A stretch of 64,000 nt of DNA from Pseudazoarcus pumilus (GCF_002872475.1 NZ_CP025682.1:496001-560000); one strand, 5' to 3'. Positions 1 to 8,096 are shown, numbered from the stretch's first letter. Notes: generated from the sequence alone by a model not told the origin. Made by a program: numbers and translations.

Positions 1-133
1 ATTTGGGCCAAGCGCGACCGCCATGGCAAATGTGAACAGGCCCTAACAGGCTGGCTTGCCCAAGGGCTTCTGAGCCGTTTGCGCGCGCGCCGCATGCTAG
101 ACTCGATCCGCTTCCAGACCGGGCGATTCGGCC
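1..133. other. Window edge, no supported gene
   Basis: No convincing coding frame or RNA gene is visible. The stretch is probably the upstream region of the PP0621-pilS-pilR unit. A TAGACT hexamer shortly before the first gene could be a -10 element, but there is no good -35 partner. Confidence 0.4.
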
Positions 134-376
134 GTGCGTACCATCCTCATCCTGATCCTGGTGTTCATCCTGTACTGGTGGGCGCGGCGCGCGCTCGCGG
201 ATCGGCATCGGCGCAAGCCGGGCGCGCACAAGCGCAAGGGAAACAAGGCCGGCCCGGAGCGCATGCTCGCGTGCGCGCACTGCGGTGTGCACATTCCCGA
301 GAGCGAGGGCGTGCAGGACGTCAGCGGCTTCTATTGTTCGGATGAGCACCGCCGGCTAGGCGTGCGCGATCGATGA
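134..376 (+). CDS. PP0621 family protein
   Basis: Small protein of 80 residues. One N-terminal membrane segment (about residues 3-18) is followed by a basic linker and a C-terminal zinc-ribbon-like part with Cys pairs (CAHCG at about 47-51 and a later FYCSDEH). This matches the PP0621 family often found upstream of pilS; its function is unknown. The start is GTG, with a weak ribosome site. Its stop overlaps the pilS start in an ATGA, so the two are probably co-translated. Confidence 0.8.
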   Translation: MRTILILILVFILYWWARRALADRHRRKPGAHKRKGNKAGPERMLACAHCGVHIPESEGVQDVSGFYCSDEHRRLGVRDR

Positions 377-1923
377 CGCTCGCGGGGCTCGCGCAGGCGG
401 ATGCCGAGCGCACGGTTCCGCGCCGCATCTTCAACATCTTCCGGCTGGTCGTCGCCGGCCTGTTCGTCGTCGCCGGCGAGGATCTGGGCCTGGGCGGGCA
501 ATGGCCCGAGGCCTATCTCGCACTCACCCTGGGCTACGTGGCCTTTGCCCTGGTCAGCGGCTTTCCGTTCGCGCTGGCGCTGGGCGACCGGCGTCTGGTG
601 GCGCTGCAGTTCGCGGTCGATTTCGTCGTGCTCGTCGGGGTGATGGCGGTCAGTGGCGGGCATGGCAGCGGCATCGCCGGGCTGATGATGGTGTATGTCG
701 CCGGCGCTGGCGTGCTGGTCGAGGGGCGGTTGCCGCTGTTCTTCGCGTCGATCGCCACGCTGCTGGTGCTCGCCGAGAACACCTGGCGCGCGCTGACGTT
801 TGGCGGGGCGAGCGACACGGTACGCGTGGGCATCGTGTGCATCGCCTTCTTCGCGATCGCGCTGACCACACGCCTGTTGGCGGCGCGCGCACGTACCCAC
901 GAGACCATCGCCGAGGCGCGCGGCGAGGCGCTGGGACGCCAGCAGGCGATCAACGAACGCATCATCGAGGACATGCACGATGGCGTGCTGGTGTTCGGCC
1001 AGAATGGTCGCCTGCTGCAGGTCAACCCGCGCGCGCGCGAACTGCTCGGCCCCGGTCTGGAAGCGGGCGCACACATGCCCGCGCTGGACGCAGCCGTCGC
1101 CGCCTGTCGCGCCTCGGGCAGTTTCGACAGCATGCAGTTGCCGCTTGGCCCCGATGAGCGCCCGATGCGCTGTCGTGCACTGCTGGCGCACACCGCCGGC
1201 GAGGGCGAGGGCGACGTACTGGTCTACATCACCGATTACGCCGACGTGCAGAAGCAGATCCAGCAGCAAAAGCTCGCCGCGCTGGGGCGGCTGACCGCGA
1301 GCATGGCGCACGAGATCCGCAACCCGCTCTCGGCCGTGACGCAGGCGGCCGAACTGCTGGGCGAGGAAAAGCGCGTCGAGGTGCAGGAGCGGCTGGTGCG
1401 CATCATCGGCGACAATGCACGACGCATCGAGCGCATGGTGCGTGACGTGCTCGCCCTGGGCCGGCGCGACGAGGTCGTTCGCGAGGCGCTGCCGCTGGCC
1501 CCGGCGCTGGCGGCCATCGTCGAGGAACTGACGTTGGCCGGCGAGGCCGAGCGCGCGCGCTACGCGCTCGACGTGCCCGACGATGCAACGCTGTGGATCG
1601 ACCGCGCGCACCTGCACCAGATCGTCGTCAACCTGCTTGCCAACGCGCGTCGCTACTGCTCCGGCGAGCCCGGCGCGATTCGCCTCTTCACGCAGGAACT
1701 GCCGGGCGAGCGCACTGCGCTGCACATCGTCGATGACGGCCCGGGGGTCGCGCCCGACAAGCGCGAGCAGGTCTTCGAGCCCTTCGCCACGAGCGACCCC
1801 AAGGGCACCGGGCTGGGGCTGTACATCGCGCGCGAGCTGGCTGATGCCAACGGCGCGCAGCTCGAACTGCTGCCCGATGCCGGCGGCGCGCACTTCGTGC
1901 TCAGTGGAAGGAGGACGCCATGA
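373..1923 (+). CDS. pilS: PilS-type sensor histidine kinase
   Basis: 516-residue membrane histidine kinase that should phosphorylate PilR to control pilin transcription. The first ~175 residues contain about six hydrophobic segments. A PAS-like region follows (about 195-290), then the H-box with phospho-accepting His313 in MAHEIRNPL, and an ATPase domain with N-box (NLLANA), DDGPGV and GTGLGL glycine boxes. The architecture matches PilS of Pseudomonas and beta-proteobacteria. The start ATG overlaps the PP0621 stop, and its own stop overlaps the pilR start (ATGA), which indicates one operon. Confidence 0.93.
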   Translation: MTLAGLAQADAERTVPRRIFNIFRLVVAGLFVVAGEDLGLGGQWPEAYLALTLGYVAFALVSGFPFALALGDRRLVALQFAVDFVVLVGVMAVSGGHGSGIAGLMMVYVAGAGVLVEGRLPLFFASIATLLVLAENTWRALTFGGASDTVRVGIVCIAFFAIALTTRLLAARARTHETIAEARGEALGRQQAINERIIEDMHDGVLVFGQNGRLLQVNPRARELLGPGLEAGAHMPALDAAVAACRASGSFDSMQLPLGPDERPMRCRALLAHTAGEGEGDVLVYITDYADVQKQIQQQKLAALGRLTASMAHEIRNPLSAVTQAAELLGEEKRVEVQERLVRIIGDNARRIERMVRDVLALGRRDEVVREALPLAPALAAIVEELTLAGEAERARYALDVPDDATLWIDRAHLHQIVVNLLANARRYCSGEPGAIRLFTQELPGERTALHIVDDGPGVAPDKREQVFEPFATSDPKGTGLGLYIARELADANGAQLELLPDAGGAHFVLSGRRTP

Positions 1924-3260
1924 ACGCAGAGTCGGGCGCACGTGCCGACGTGCTGGTCATCGACGACGAGGCCGACATCCGCGAACTGCTGGAACTCGCG
2001 CTGCTGCGCATGGGCCTGAGTTGCGACACCGCCGGCAGCGTGGCCGAGGCGCGCGAGCGGCTGGCGTCGGGGAGCTATCGCTTGTGCCTGACCGACATGC
2101 GCCTGCCCGACGGTGACGGCCTCGACCTGGTGGCCTACATCCAGCAGGCGCACGCCGGCCTGCCGGTGGCGGTGATCTCGGCCCATGGCAGCATCGACAC
2201 GGCGATTCGCGCGCTCAAGCTGGGCGCCTTCGATTTCGTCACCAAGCCGGTCGAGGTCAAGGCCGTGCGCGCGCTCGTCGAGCACGCGCTGCGCGTGCCC
2301 GAACACGCCCAGGATGAACCCGAGGCGGACGGTGTGCGGCGGCTCATCGGCCGTTCCGCCGCCATCGAGCACCTGCGCGCCCAGGTCGCACGGCTCGCGC
2401 GCAGTCAGGCGCCGGTGTTCATCCATGGCGAATCCGGCACCGGCAAGGAAGTCATCGCGCGCTCCATCCACGCGCTCGGCCCGCGCGCCGGCGGTGCCTT
2501 CGTGCCGGTCAACTGCGGCGCGATCCCGCATGAGCTGATGGAGAGCGAATTCTTCGGCCACGTGCGCGGCAGCTTTTCCGGCGCCACCGCCGACAAGCCC
2601 GGCCTGTTCCGCGCCGCGCAGGGCGGCACACTGTTCCTCGACGAGGTTGCCGAGTTGCCGTTGGCCATGCAAGTCAAGCTGCTGCGCGCCATCCAGGAGC
2701 GCGCCGTGCGCCCGGTCGGGGCGCACGCCGAAGAAGCCGTGGACGTGCGCGTGCTGTCCGCCTCGCACCGCGATCTGGCCGCATTGGTGGCTGAAGGGCG
2801 CTTCCGCCAGGACTTGTTCTACCGCATCAACGTCATCGCGCTGCACGTGCCGCCGCTGCGCGAGCGTCCCGAGGACATCGAGGCGCTGGCTGCGCACATC
2901 CTCGCGCGGCTCGCCGCGCGCGACGGCGGGCCTGCGCAACGCTTGTCGGCCGAGTCGCTCGCTGCGCTGCGCGCCCATCCATTCCCCGGCAACGTGCGCG
3001 AGCTCGAGAACCTGCTCGAACGCGCCTGCGCACTGTGCGATTCCGATGTGATCACGCCCGCCGACCTCGCGCTGGACGCCGCGCCAGCGCCCCTCGCCTC
3101 GCCCGTGACGCCGCCGCCCGGTCAGGGCGGCGACGACGAGCGCAGCCACATCCTGCGCGCGCTGGAAGAAACCCGCTGGAACCGCAGCGAGGCCGCCCGC
3201 CGCCTGGGCATGACGCTGCGCCAGTTGCGCTACCGGCTGCAGAAGTGGGGCATGGAATAG
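1920..3260 (+). CDS. pilR: PilR sigma-54 response regulator
   Basis: 446-residue NtrC-family regulator. A receiver domain (about 10-120, phospho-acceptor Asp59 in LTDMRLPDG) precedes an AAA+ domain with Walker A GESGTGKE (170-177) and a Fis-type C-terminal helix-turn-helix (RSEAARRLGMTLRQLRYRL). It is expected to activate the sigma-54 promoter of pilA at 9639-9653. The sigma-54 contact loop reads GSFSGA instead of the canonical GAFTGA, a conservative Thr to Ser change. The last 73 bp are duplicated at 6355-6427, which marks the edge of the accessory block. Confidence 0.94.
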   Translation: MNAESGARADVLVIDDEADIRELLELALLRMGLSCDTAGSVAEARERLASGSYRLCLTDMRLPDGDGLDLVAYIQQAHAGLPVAVISAHGSIDTAIRALKLGAFDFVTKPVEVKAVRALVEHALRVPEHAQDEPEADGVRRLIGRSAAIEHLRAQVARLARSQAPVFIHGESGTGKEVIARSIHALGPRAGGAFVPVNCGAIPHELMESEFFGHVRGSFSGATADKPGLFRAAQGGTLFLDEVAELPLAMQVKLLRAIQERAVRPVGAHAEEAVDVRVLSASHRDLAALVAEGRFRQDLFYRINVIALHVPPLRERPEDIEALAAHILARLAARDGGPAQRLSAESLAALRAHPFPGNVRELENLLERACALCDSDVITPADLALDAAPAPLASPVTPPPGQGGDDERSHILRALEETRWNRSEAARRLGMTLRQLRYRLQKWGME

Positions 3261-3330
3261 GCCTGGAGGCGCGGTTGGATGAGGTCACAGGTCGTCATTG
3301 CCTCGCTTCTGCATAGCTGTCCCAAGGAAG

Positions 3331-3422
3331 CAATAAGATCAGTTAAGCGTTCCGATGGGGGTGCTTATTGTGTGAACCCTTTTGCGGCCTCTATAATGAT
3401 CTGGTAAGGCTTCCAATGGCCT
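3331..3422 (+). promoter_or_regulatory. hipBA promoter with inverted repeats
   Basis: A perfect TATAAT (3392-3397) lies 18 bp after TTGTGT (3368-3373). Inverted repeats surround it: CAATAAG (3331-3337) with CTTATTG (3364-3370), and AAGGC (3405-3409) with GCCTT (3418-3422). Toxin-antitoxin pairs of the HipBA type usually autorepress through such operators. The assignment of HipB binding is inference. Confidence 0.5.
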
Positions 3423-3449
3423 TTTACCGATCTGATGGGAGCGTTAAAA

Positions 3450-3776
3450 GTGCATCCGCCGATACCCCTGCCCGTCGAGCGCGCGATCCGAAAGCTTGGC
3501 GGCGATCTCTCCCTGGCGCGTCGGCGACGTCACATCTCCCAGGCGTCGCTGGCCGAGCGCATGGGCGCGTCCGTGTCCACCGTGCGTCGCATGGAGAAAG
3601 GCGACGTGCGGGTGCCCATCCACTTCTTTGCTCGCGCGTTGCATGTGTTCGGTGAGCTCCAGGCATTGGAGCATCTGCTGGATACGCCCAACGACGAGAT
3701 CGGCTTGATGCTGATGGACGAACGCTTGCCCAAGCGCGTGCGCAGAAATCCCGGTGGCGCTTCAGGAGCGCTGTGA
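3450..3776 (+). CDS. hipB: HipB-like XRE antitoxin
   Basis: About 108-residue DNA-binding protein with an XRE helix-turn-helix (ISQASLAERMGASVSTVRRM), the usual antitoxin partner of HipA. GTG at 3450 is preferred because GGGAG lies 8 bp upstream. The in-frame ATG at 3435 has no ribosome site and would make this SD part of the gene. The stop overlaps the hipA start (TGATG). Expected role: bind and neutralise the HipA-like kinase and repress the operon through the inverted repeats upstream. Confidence 0.8.
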   Translation: MHPPIPLPVERAIRKLGGDLSLARRRRHISQASLAERMGASVSTVRRMEKGDVRVPIHFFARALHVFGELQALEHLLDTPNDEIGLMLMDERLPKRVRRNPGGASGAL

Positions 3777-5074
3777 TGGTGGCCGGCGCATCGATTCGCC
3801 AGCAGGTTCAGGTATGCATCGGCGAGGCGGGGCTGACGCTTGGGTCGCTGGTGTATGTTCGTCAGGGCCAGCGGGAAAACTGTGCCTTCGCCTATGACGA
3901 GTCCTGGTTGGTCAGCCCGGCGCGGTTCAATGTGTCGGCCGACCTGCAATTGCTGCCGGGCCACCAGTCACACAAGGCGGCTTCACCACATGACTCCGTG
4001 TTCCACGGCGCGATTGCCGATACTGCGCCGGATGCCTGGGGGCGGCGCGTCATTGCGCGCGATCATGCCAAGCGCCGTAAGACCAATCCGCAGCTGACCG
4101 CGCTTAGCGAGATCGATTACTTGCTGGCGGTTGATGACTTCAGCCGTGTCGGTGCCCTGCGTCTGCGTGATGTGGACGGAGGTTGGTACCGCATGGCTCC
4201 CGAGGGGCGGCGCAGTATCCCGCCATTGATTGAGCTGGAACGGATCTATCAGGCCAGCCGTGCCGTCGAGCGTGGGCGCGAGACAGCTGAGGACCTGCGT
4301 TACCTTCAGGGCAAGGGGACGTCGCTCGGCGGCTTGCGGCCCAAGTGCACGATGGTGGACGAAGACGGCTGGCTGGCCATCGGCAAATTTCCGAGTGTCA
4401 GTGATACGCGCAGCGTCACGCGCGGCGAGATCCTTGCGCTGCGATTGGCGGCGCTGGCGGGGATCGATGCCGCGCAGGCGCGAGTTGTCATGCTCGCCGA
4501 CGTGCCGGTGGCCGTTATTCGTCGATTTGACCGTGACTGCGTCGACGGCCGCATTCCCTACCAGTCGGCCGCATCGCTCCTTCAGGCCTCACGAGAGGAA
4601 GATCGCAGCTACACGGAGATCGCCGACGCGATCCGCTCCCATGGGCATGCCCCGACACAGGATGTACAGCAGTTATGGCGCCGAATGCTGTTCAACCTGC
4701 TGATCACCAACGTCGACGACCACCTTCAGAACCATGGTTTCCTGCACGTTGAACGCGGGCTGTGGCGACTTGCGCCGGCCTTCGATATCAACCCGTTCCC
4801 GGACAAGGACAGGGAATCCAAAACCTGGCTGTCGGAGCAGGACGGTCCGGTCACTGACGTGAAGATGTTGTTGGCCCGCGCGTCCTACTTCGCGTTGAAC
4901 GAAAGGCGGGCTCTGGCTGTGCTGGGTGAGGTTCATGCAGCAGTGGCGAACTGGCGACAGCTCGCGCTCGGTCCGGAAGTGGGTCTGCGACCGGCCGAGC
5001 TGGACGACTTCGCGCCCGCCTTCGAGCACCGGCAGATGGACGCCGCCGCCATGCTCCTCGGGCGCTCGATGTAG
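3776..5074 (+). CDS. hipA: HipA-like serine/threonine kinase toxin
   Basis: 432-residue HipA-family protein of normal length. The N-terminal HipA subdomain is followed by the kinase-like fold. The catalytic loop NVDDHLQNH starts at Asn312 and the metal-binding segment AFDINPF follows, so the kinase looks intact. A GGLRPK element precedes these, comparable to the regulatory loop near the nucleotide site of HipA. HipA of E. coli phosphorylates glutamyl-tRNA synthetase; the target here is unknown. The gene is coupled to hipB and is followed at once by an IS30 element. Confidence 0.85.
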   Translation: MVAGASIRQQVQVCIGEAGLTLGSLVYVRQGQRENCAFAYDESWLVSPARFNVSADLQLLPGHQSHKAASPHDSVFHGAIADTAPDAWGRRVIARDHAKRRKTNPQLTALSEIDYLLAVDDFSRVGALRLRDVDGGWYRMAPEGRRSIPPLIELERIYQASRAVERGRETAEDLRYLQGKGTSLGGLRPKCTMVDEDGWLAIGKFPSVSDTRSVTRGEILALRLAALAGIDAAQARVVMLADVPVAVIRRFDRDCVDGRIPYQSAASLLQASREEDRSYTEIADAIRSHGHAPTQDVQQLWRRMLFNLLITNVDDHLQNHGFLHVERGLWRLAPAFDINPFPDKDRESKTWLSEQDGPVTDVKMLLARASYFALNERRALAVLGEVHAAVANWRQLALGPEVGLRPAELDDFAPAFEHRQMDAAAMLLGRSM

Positions 5075-5111
5075 TTCGCGCTCCTGCGTCCCCGCCTTCG
5101 AACAGGCTAGT

Positions 5112-5132
5112 CTCAACTTCCAAGTGCAACAC
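5112..5132 (+). repeat. IS30 left inverted repeat
   Basis: Contains CAAGTGCAACAC at 5121-5132, inverted relative to 6162-6173, plus CTCAA at 5112-5116 that pairs with TTGAG at 6178-6182. Confidence 0.75.
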
Positions 5133-5152
5133 CCATCATTTAGGGTGTTGTC

Positions 5153-6181
5153 ATGCAGAGAAACTACACACACTTGTCGGCTGAGGATCGCGGTTTGATC
5201 ATGGCGGAACAACTGCGCGGCAGCTCGGGAGCGCGCATTGCGAGAATGCTGGGCCGCTGCCGTTCGACGATTTCGCGCGAGTTGAGCCGTAATCGGGCGT
5301 CGGATGGCAGCTACCGGGCCAGCATCGCTGGGAGCGCGTACCGGCGCCGTCGTCAGGCCAGCGTGCGGCGATTGAAGCTGATGGAAGGTTCGGCGCTGTA
5401 TGGTTTTGTGCGCCACAAGCTGCTCGACCGCTACTGGTCGCCGCAACAGATCGCTGCCAGACTGCGCCAGATGCATCCCGACGACCCCACCTGGCAGGTC
5501 AGCCACGAGACGATTTACGCGAGCATCTACGCGCATCCGAAAGGGGCTTTGCGCCAGGGCATGATCGCCGCGCTGCGCCAATCCAAGCCCGCGCGCGGTC
5601 GCCCGCGCCGGAGCGCGGCCCGTCCTGGTGGGCTGCCCATTGCCGAGGCGCTGCGCATCCACAACCGCCCGGAGGAAATCGAGTCCCGCCAGTTGCCCGG
5701 GCACTGGGAAGGGGATTTCATCAAGGGTGCGTTTAATCGCTCGGCCGTGGGTACGCTGGTCGAGCGCAAGAGCCGCTTCGTGGTGTTGTGCAAGATGGAC
5801 GGTTGCAGCGCCGAGGCGGCGCTGGAGGGTTTCACGCGGCAGATGAAGAAGATGCCGGCCTTCCTGCGCGAGAGCCTGACCTATGACCGGGGCAGCGAGA
5901 TGGCGCGTCATGAGGAGTTGGCCCGGCGACTGAAGCTGGACATCTGGTTTGCCGACCCGTACAGCCCTTGGCAGCGTGGCAGCAACGAGAACACCAACGG
6001 CCTGCTACGCCAGTTCCTGCCAAAGGGCGCTGACCTGTCGCAAGTCAGCCAGATCCAGCTCAACGCCATTGCCCGGCTGATGAACGGACGACCCAGACAG
6101 ACGCTGGAATGGAAAACACCGGAAGAAGTCATGGCGCAGGACATCGCTCAATTTCGCAACCGTGTTGCACTTGATTCTTGA
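5153..6181 (+). CDS. IS30 family transposase
   Basis: 342-residue DDE transposase. The N-terminal helix-turn-helix (about 1-60, MAEQLRGSSGARIARMLGR region) is the IS30 type. The catalytic core keeps all three acidic residues: Asp in HWEGDFIKG, Asp in TYDRGSE, and Glu in GSNENTNGLLRQFLPKG. The gene looks complete and unbroken, so the copy may be active. It supports its own mobility and possibly that of neighbours through end-specific recombination. No homologous second copy is present in the window. Confidence 0.93.
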   Translation: MQRNYTHLSAEDRGLIMAEQLRGSSGARIARMLGRCRSTISRELSRNRASDGSYRASIAGSAYRRRRQASVRRLKLMEGSALYGFVRHKLLDRYWSPQQIAARLRQMHPDDPTWQVSHETIYASIYAHPKGALRQGMIAALRQSKPARGRPRRSAARPGGLPIAEALRIHNRPEEIESRQLPGHWEGDFIKGAFNRSAVGTLVERKSRFVVLCKMDGCSAEAALEGFTRQMKKMPAFLRESLTYDRGSEMARHEELARRLKLDIWFADPYSPWQRGSNENTNGLLRQFLPKGADLSQVSQIQLNAIARLMNGRPRQTLEWKTPEEVMAQDIAQFRNRVALDS

Positions 6182-6182
6182 G
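6162..6182 (-). repeat. IS30 right inverted repeat
   Basis: Contains GTGTTGCACTTG at 6162-6173, the inverse of the left end. It overlaps the last codons and the stop of the transposase. Confidence 0.75.
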
Positions 6183-6216
6183 GCGGAGCAGTTCCAGGTA
6201 CGCAAATTTGGTAGCT
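6183..6216 (+). pseudogene. Remnant of a vapC-like gene end
   Basis: The segment around GAGCAGTTCCAGGTACGC corresponds to the last codons of the PIN gene at 7104-7121 (residues EQFQVR), next to the right end of the IS30 element. As in the intact gene, it is followed at once by a REP-like repeat. It appears to be what remains of a second PIN toxin gene. Confidence 0.5.
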
Positions 6217-6248
6217 CGTATCGAACGAAGCGAGTGCGACACCCCGCC
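6211..6248. repeat. REP-like palindrome, copy 1
   Basis: Degenerate version of the repeat found at 7130 and 8041. The core TCGAACGAAGCGAGTGCGAC forms a hairpin and is followed by ACCCCG. Confidence 0.7.
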
Positions 6249-6263
6249 ACGTTCGAGTCGCGC

Positions 6264-6344
6264 GTCGGCCTACGGGTCGGTCACGCCCAAACGGATGCCG
6301 TAATCGGCCAGCTCGCGCACCACGTCGACCGCGAGCGCGTTGCG
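6264..6344 (-). pseudogene. Internal fragment of UDP-sugar dehydrogenase gene
   Basis: Matches 8301-8381 of the intact dehydrogenase gene over 81 bp without gaps and with about nine mismatches by eye. No start or stop context is kept, so it is a decayed fragment in the same orientation as the intact gene. Confidence 0.75.
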
Positions 6345-6354
6345 GTTTCTCGAC

Positions 6355-6427
6355 GAGGCCGCGCGCCGCCTGGGCATGACGCTGCGCCAGTTGCGCTACC
6401 GGCTGCAGAAGTGGGGTATGGAATAGG
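6355..6427 (+). pseudogene. Duplicated pilR 3' end
   Basis: 73-bp segment identical at 71 positions to 3189-3261, the last codons of pilR including the stop. It is in the same orientation and has no upstream pilR sequence. Together with the genuine pilR end it brackets hipBA and the IS30 element as a direct repeat. Confidence 0.88.
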
Positions 6428-6516
6428 GTGGGCCATTCCCAACCATGTGGCGGAATTCGCCGATTCGGACTACCATTCGAAGAGCTTGACCAAGCTATTG
6501 GTCTACCGAGGTCGCG

Positions 6517-6747
6517 ATGAGCATCATTGTCAATGTCCATGAAGCCAAGACGCATCTTTCCCGCCTGATCGACCAGGCCCATGCGGGCCAGGAGATCATT
6601 CTTGCCAAGGCGGGCAAGCCATATGCCCGCATCGTGGCGCTTGTGCCGGAAGCGCGTCAGCGTACGCCCGGGCGTCTGAAGGGGCGCGTCGGTGACGAGT
6701 TCTTCGACCCCTTGCCTGAAGAAGAACTCGCTGCCTGGAACGTCTGA
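6517..6747 (+). CDS. Phd/YefM-type antitoxin
   Basis: 76-residue protein. The N-terminal Phd/YefM fold (VNVHEAKTHLSRLIDQ, then ILAKAGKPYARIVAL) binds DNA and the acidic C-terminal tail (DPLPEEELAAWNV) should wrap the toxin. GAGG lies a few bases before the ATG. The stop overlaps the PIN toxin start (TGATG), giving a standard antitoxin-toxin operon. Confidence 0.88.
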   Translation: MSIIVNVHEAKTHLSRLIDQAHAGQEIILAKAGKPYARIVALVPEARQRTPGRLKGRVGDEFFDPLPEEELAAWNV

Positions 6748-7133
6748 TGCCGTTCCTGCTCGACACGCATGCGCTACTGTGGTGGCTAACGGACGACCCG
6801 CGCCTCTCTCCGCGTGCGCGCGAAGTTATTGCGGACGTCGAAAATCGCGTTCTGGTCAGCGCCGCGTCGGCCTGGGAATTGGCCATCAAGCATCGTCTCG
6901 GAAAGCTCGATCAGGCCGCCGATGCGCTGCACTATTTCGATGAACTGGTCTCGGCCGACGCCTTCGAACACCTGCCGATTACCCATCGGCATGCCATAGC
7001 GGCCGGTCGGCTACCGGTCGAGCACCGAGATCCGTTTGATCGCATGCTGGCCGCCCAAAGCGTCATCGAGGACGCGCCACTGATCACCACTGACCGTGCC
7101 TTCGAACAGTTCCAGGTACGCGTAGTCTGGTAG
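6747..7133 (+). CDS. PIN-domain toxin (VapC family)
   Basis: 128-residue PIN-domain ribonuclease, the toxin of the preceding Phd-type antitoxin. Acidic metal-binding residues are in place: Asp6 (LLDTHALLWW), Glu44 (SAWELAIK), Asp95/Asp98 (HRDPFDRM) and Asp116 (ITTDRAF). PIN toxins of this type cleave structured RNAs such as tRNA or rRNA; the target here is unknown. The stop codon runs into a REP-like repeat and the gene tail is partly duplicated at 6183-6216. Confidence 0.9.
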   Translation: MPFLLDTHALLWWLTDDPRLSPRAREVIADVENRVLVSAASAWELAIKHRLGKLDQAADALHYFDELVSADAFEHLPITHRHAIAAGRLPVEHRDPFDRMLAAQSVIEDAPLITTDRAFEQFQVRVVW

Positions 7134-7166
7134 GTCGCATCGAGCGAAGCGAGTGCGACACCCCGG
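7130..7166. repeat. REP-like palindrome, copy 2
   Basis: 37-bp unit starting GTAGGTCGCATCGAGCG and ending CGACACCCCGG, identical to 8041-8077. The inner 24 bp form a near-perfect hairpin. It starts inside the PIN gene's stop codon region. Confidence 0.85.
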
Positions 7167-7281
7167 CTTGAGGTCGTAGAGTACGTGCCCCGGCTTGCCC
7201 AGTGCGCGGATGCGCGCCGCCCAGCTTGAGGAATTCGTCGTGGCCGACGGGCAGCACGATGCCATCGTAGAAGCCTGGCAC
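7167..7281 (-). pseudogene. 3' fragment of UDP-sugar dehydrogenase gene
   Basis: Corresponds to 8136-8250 of the intact gene. The translated pieces YDGIVLPVGHDEFLKLG and [16 protein letters not shown] match the dehydrogenase C-terminus but sit in different frames, so at least one frameshift is present. The fragment follows a REP repeat directly, and no start region exists. It is a second decayed copy of the same gene end. Confidence 0.85.
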
Positions 7282-7387
7282 CTTTACTGCGTCAGTGGCG
7301 AGATGACGCGCATGAAAGCCGGATGTATGCTTGAAACTGTCGCGTCGGTTGGCGCGCGTGTCCATGGCAAGGACTTCGGAGAGGCTC

Positions 7388-7672
7388 ATGCATCCATTGA
7401 TCGAAACGCATCGTGACGAGTTGAAAGCCCTCGCACTCCGCTTTCGCGTCCGTTCGATCAAGGTTTTCGGATCGATGGCACGCGACGATGGCGACGAATC
7501 CAGCGATGTCGATCTGTTGGTCGAGGCCGAGCCGGGTACATCGGGATTCGTTCTGGGGGAGATGCAGATGGAGGCGCAGGACCTGCTCGGACGCCCGGTC
7601 GACCTGGTCACGCCCGCCGCGCTGCATCCGCTGGTGCGAGCGCGCGTTCTCGATGAAGCCCGCTCACTCTGA
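7388..7672 (+). CDS. MNT-type nucleotidyltransferase antitoxin
   Basis: 94-residue minimal nucleotidyltransferase. GS at 28-29 (VFGSMARDDGDESSDVDLL) and the acidic pair Asp40/Asp42 form the active-site signature. In MntA/HepT pairs the MNT protein adds AMP to the HEPN partner and blocks its RNase activity. ATG 7388 is chosen because GGAGAGG lies just upstream; a longer in-frame version from 7331 reads through the decayed region. The partner gene starts 9 bp after the stop. Confidence 0.88.
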   Translation: MHPLIETHRDELKALALRFRVRSIKVFGSMARDDGDESSDVDLLVEAEPGTSGFVLGEMQMEAQDLLGRPVDLVTPAALHPLVRARVLDEARSL

Positions 7673-7681
7673 CCTTCGCAA

Positions 7682-8044
7682 ATGAAGCCCGGACACGAGG
7701 CCGACAGACTTTATCTTGTCCACATGCTCGAATGCATCGATCGGGTATCCGATTATGTGGGCGACGACGAGACGTTGTTCCGGTCCTCGCGCCTGGTCCA
7801 GGATGCGGTGTTGCGCAACCTGCAGGTGCTCGCGGAATCCAGTCAGCGGCTGAGCGACGAACTCAAGGTAAGCGAGCCGGCAATTTCGTGGCGAGCGATA
7901 TCCGGCTTCAGGAATATTCTCGTCCACGACTACCTTGGCGTCGACGTCGACGCGATATGGAATGTGGTGGAGCGGGAGCTCTCACCGTTGCATGAAGCGC
8001 TCGGCAGGATGCTCGAAAAGTCCGGCAGCCGCGATCGCCCGTAG
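7682..8044 (+). CDS. HepT-like HEPN ribonuclease toxin (DUF86)
   Basis: 120-residue all-helical HEPN protein. The RNase signature R-X4-H-X-Y is intact as RNILVHDY (Arg77 to Tyr84). It should be the toxin partner of the upstream MNT protein. The stop lies in a REP-like repeat. This is the only plus-strand MNT/HEPN pair of the four in the window. Confidence 0.9.
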   Translation: MKPGHEADRLYLVHMLECIDRVSDYVGDDETLFRSSRLVQDAVLRNLQVLAESSQRLSDELKVSEPAISWRAISGFRNILVHDYLGVDVDAIWNVVERELSPLHEALGRMLEKSGSRDRP

Positions 8045-8077
8045 GTCGCATCGAGCGAAGCGAGTGCGACACCCCGG
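8041..8077. repeat. REP-like palindrome, copy 3
   Basis: Identical to 7130-7166. It lies between convergent hepT and the dehydrogenase gene, where its hairpin could act as a bidirectional transcription end. Confidence 0.85.
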
Positions 8078-8096
8078 CCCGTTAGAGCCGCGCCCC

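Larger units (their letters stand above)
5112..6182 (+). mobile_element. IS30-family insertion sequence
   Basis: About 1.07-kb element with one transposase gene. Imperfect terminal inverted repeats share CTCAA and, four to five bases further in, CAAGTGCAACAC (left 5112-5132, right complement 6162-6182). The transposase stop lies inside the right repeat. No clear target duplication is visible, so the outer ends are uncertain by a few bases. Flanks resemble the 3' end of a vapC gene (see findings). Confidence 0.85.

Noticed and set aside
331-3149. Long minus-strand open frames opposite pilS and pilR
   Set aside because: They mirror the genuine genes at high GC, have no family match by eye and contain low-complexity Arg/Gln/Ala-rich sequence.
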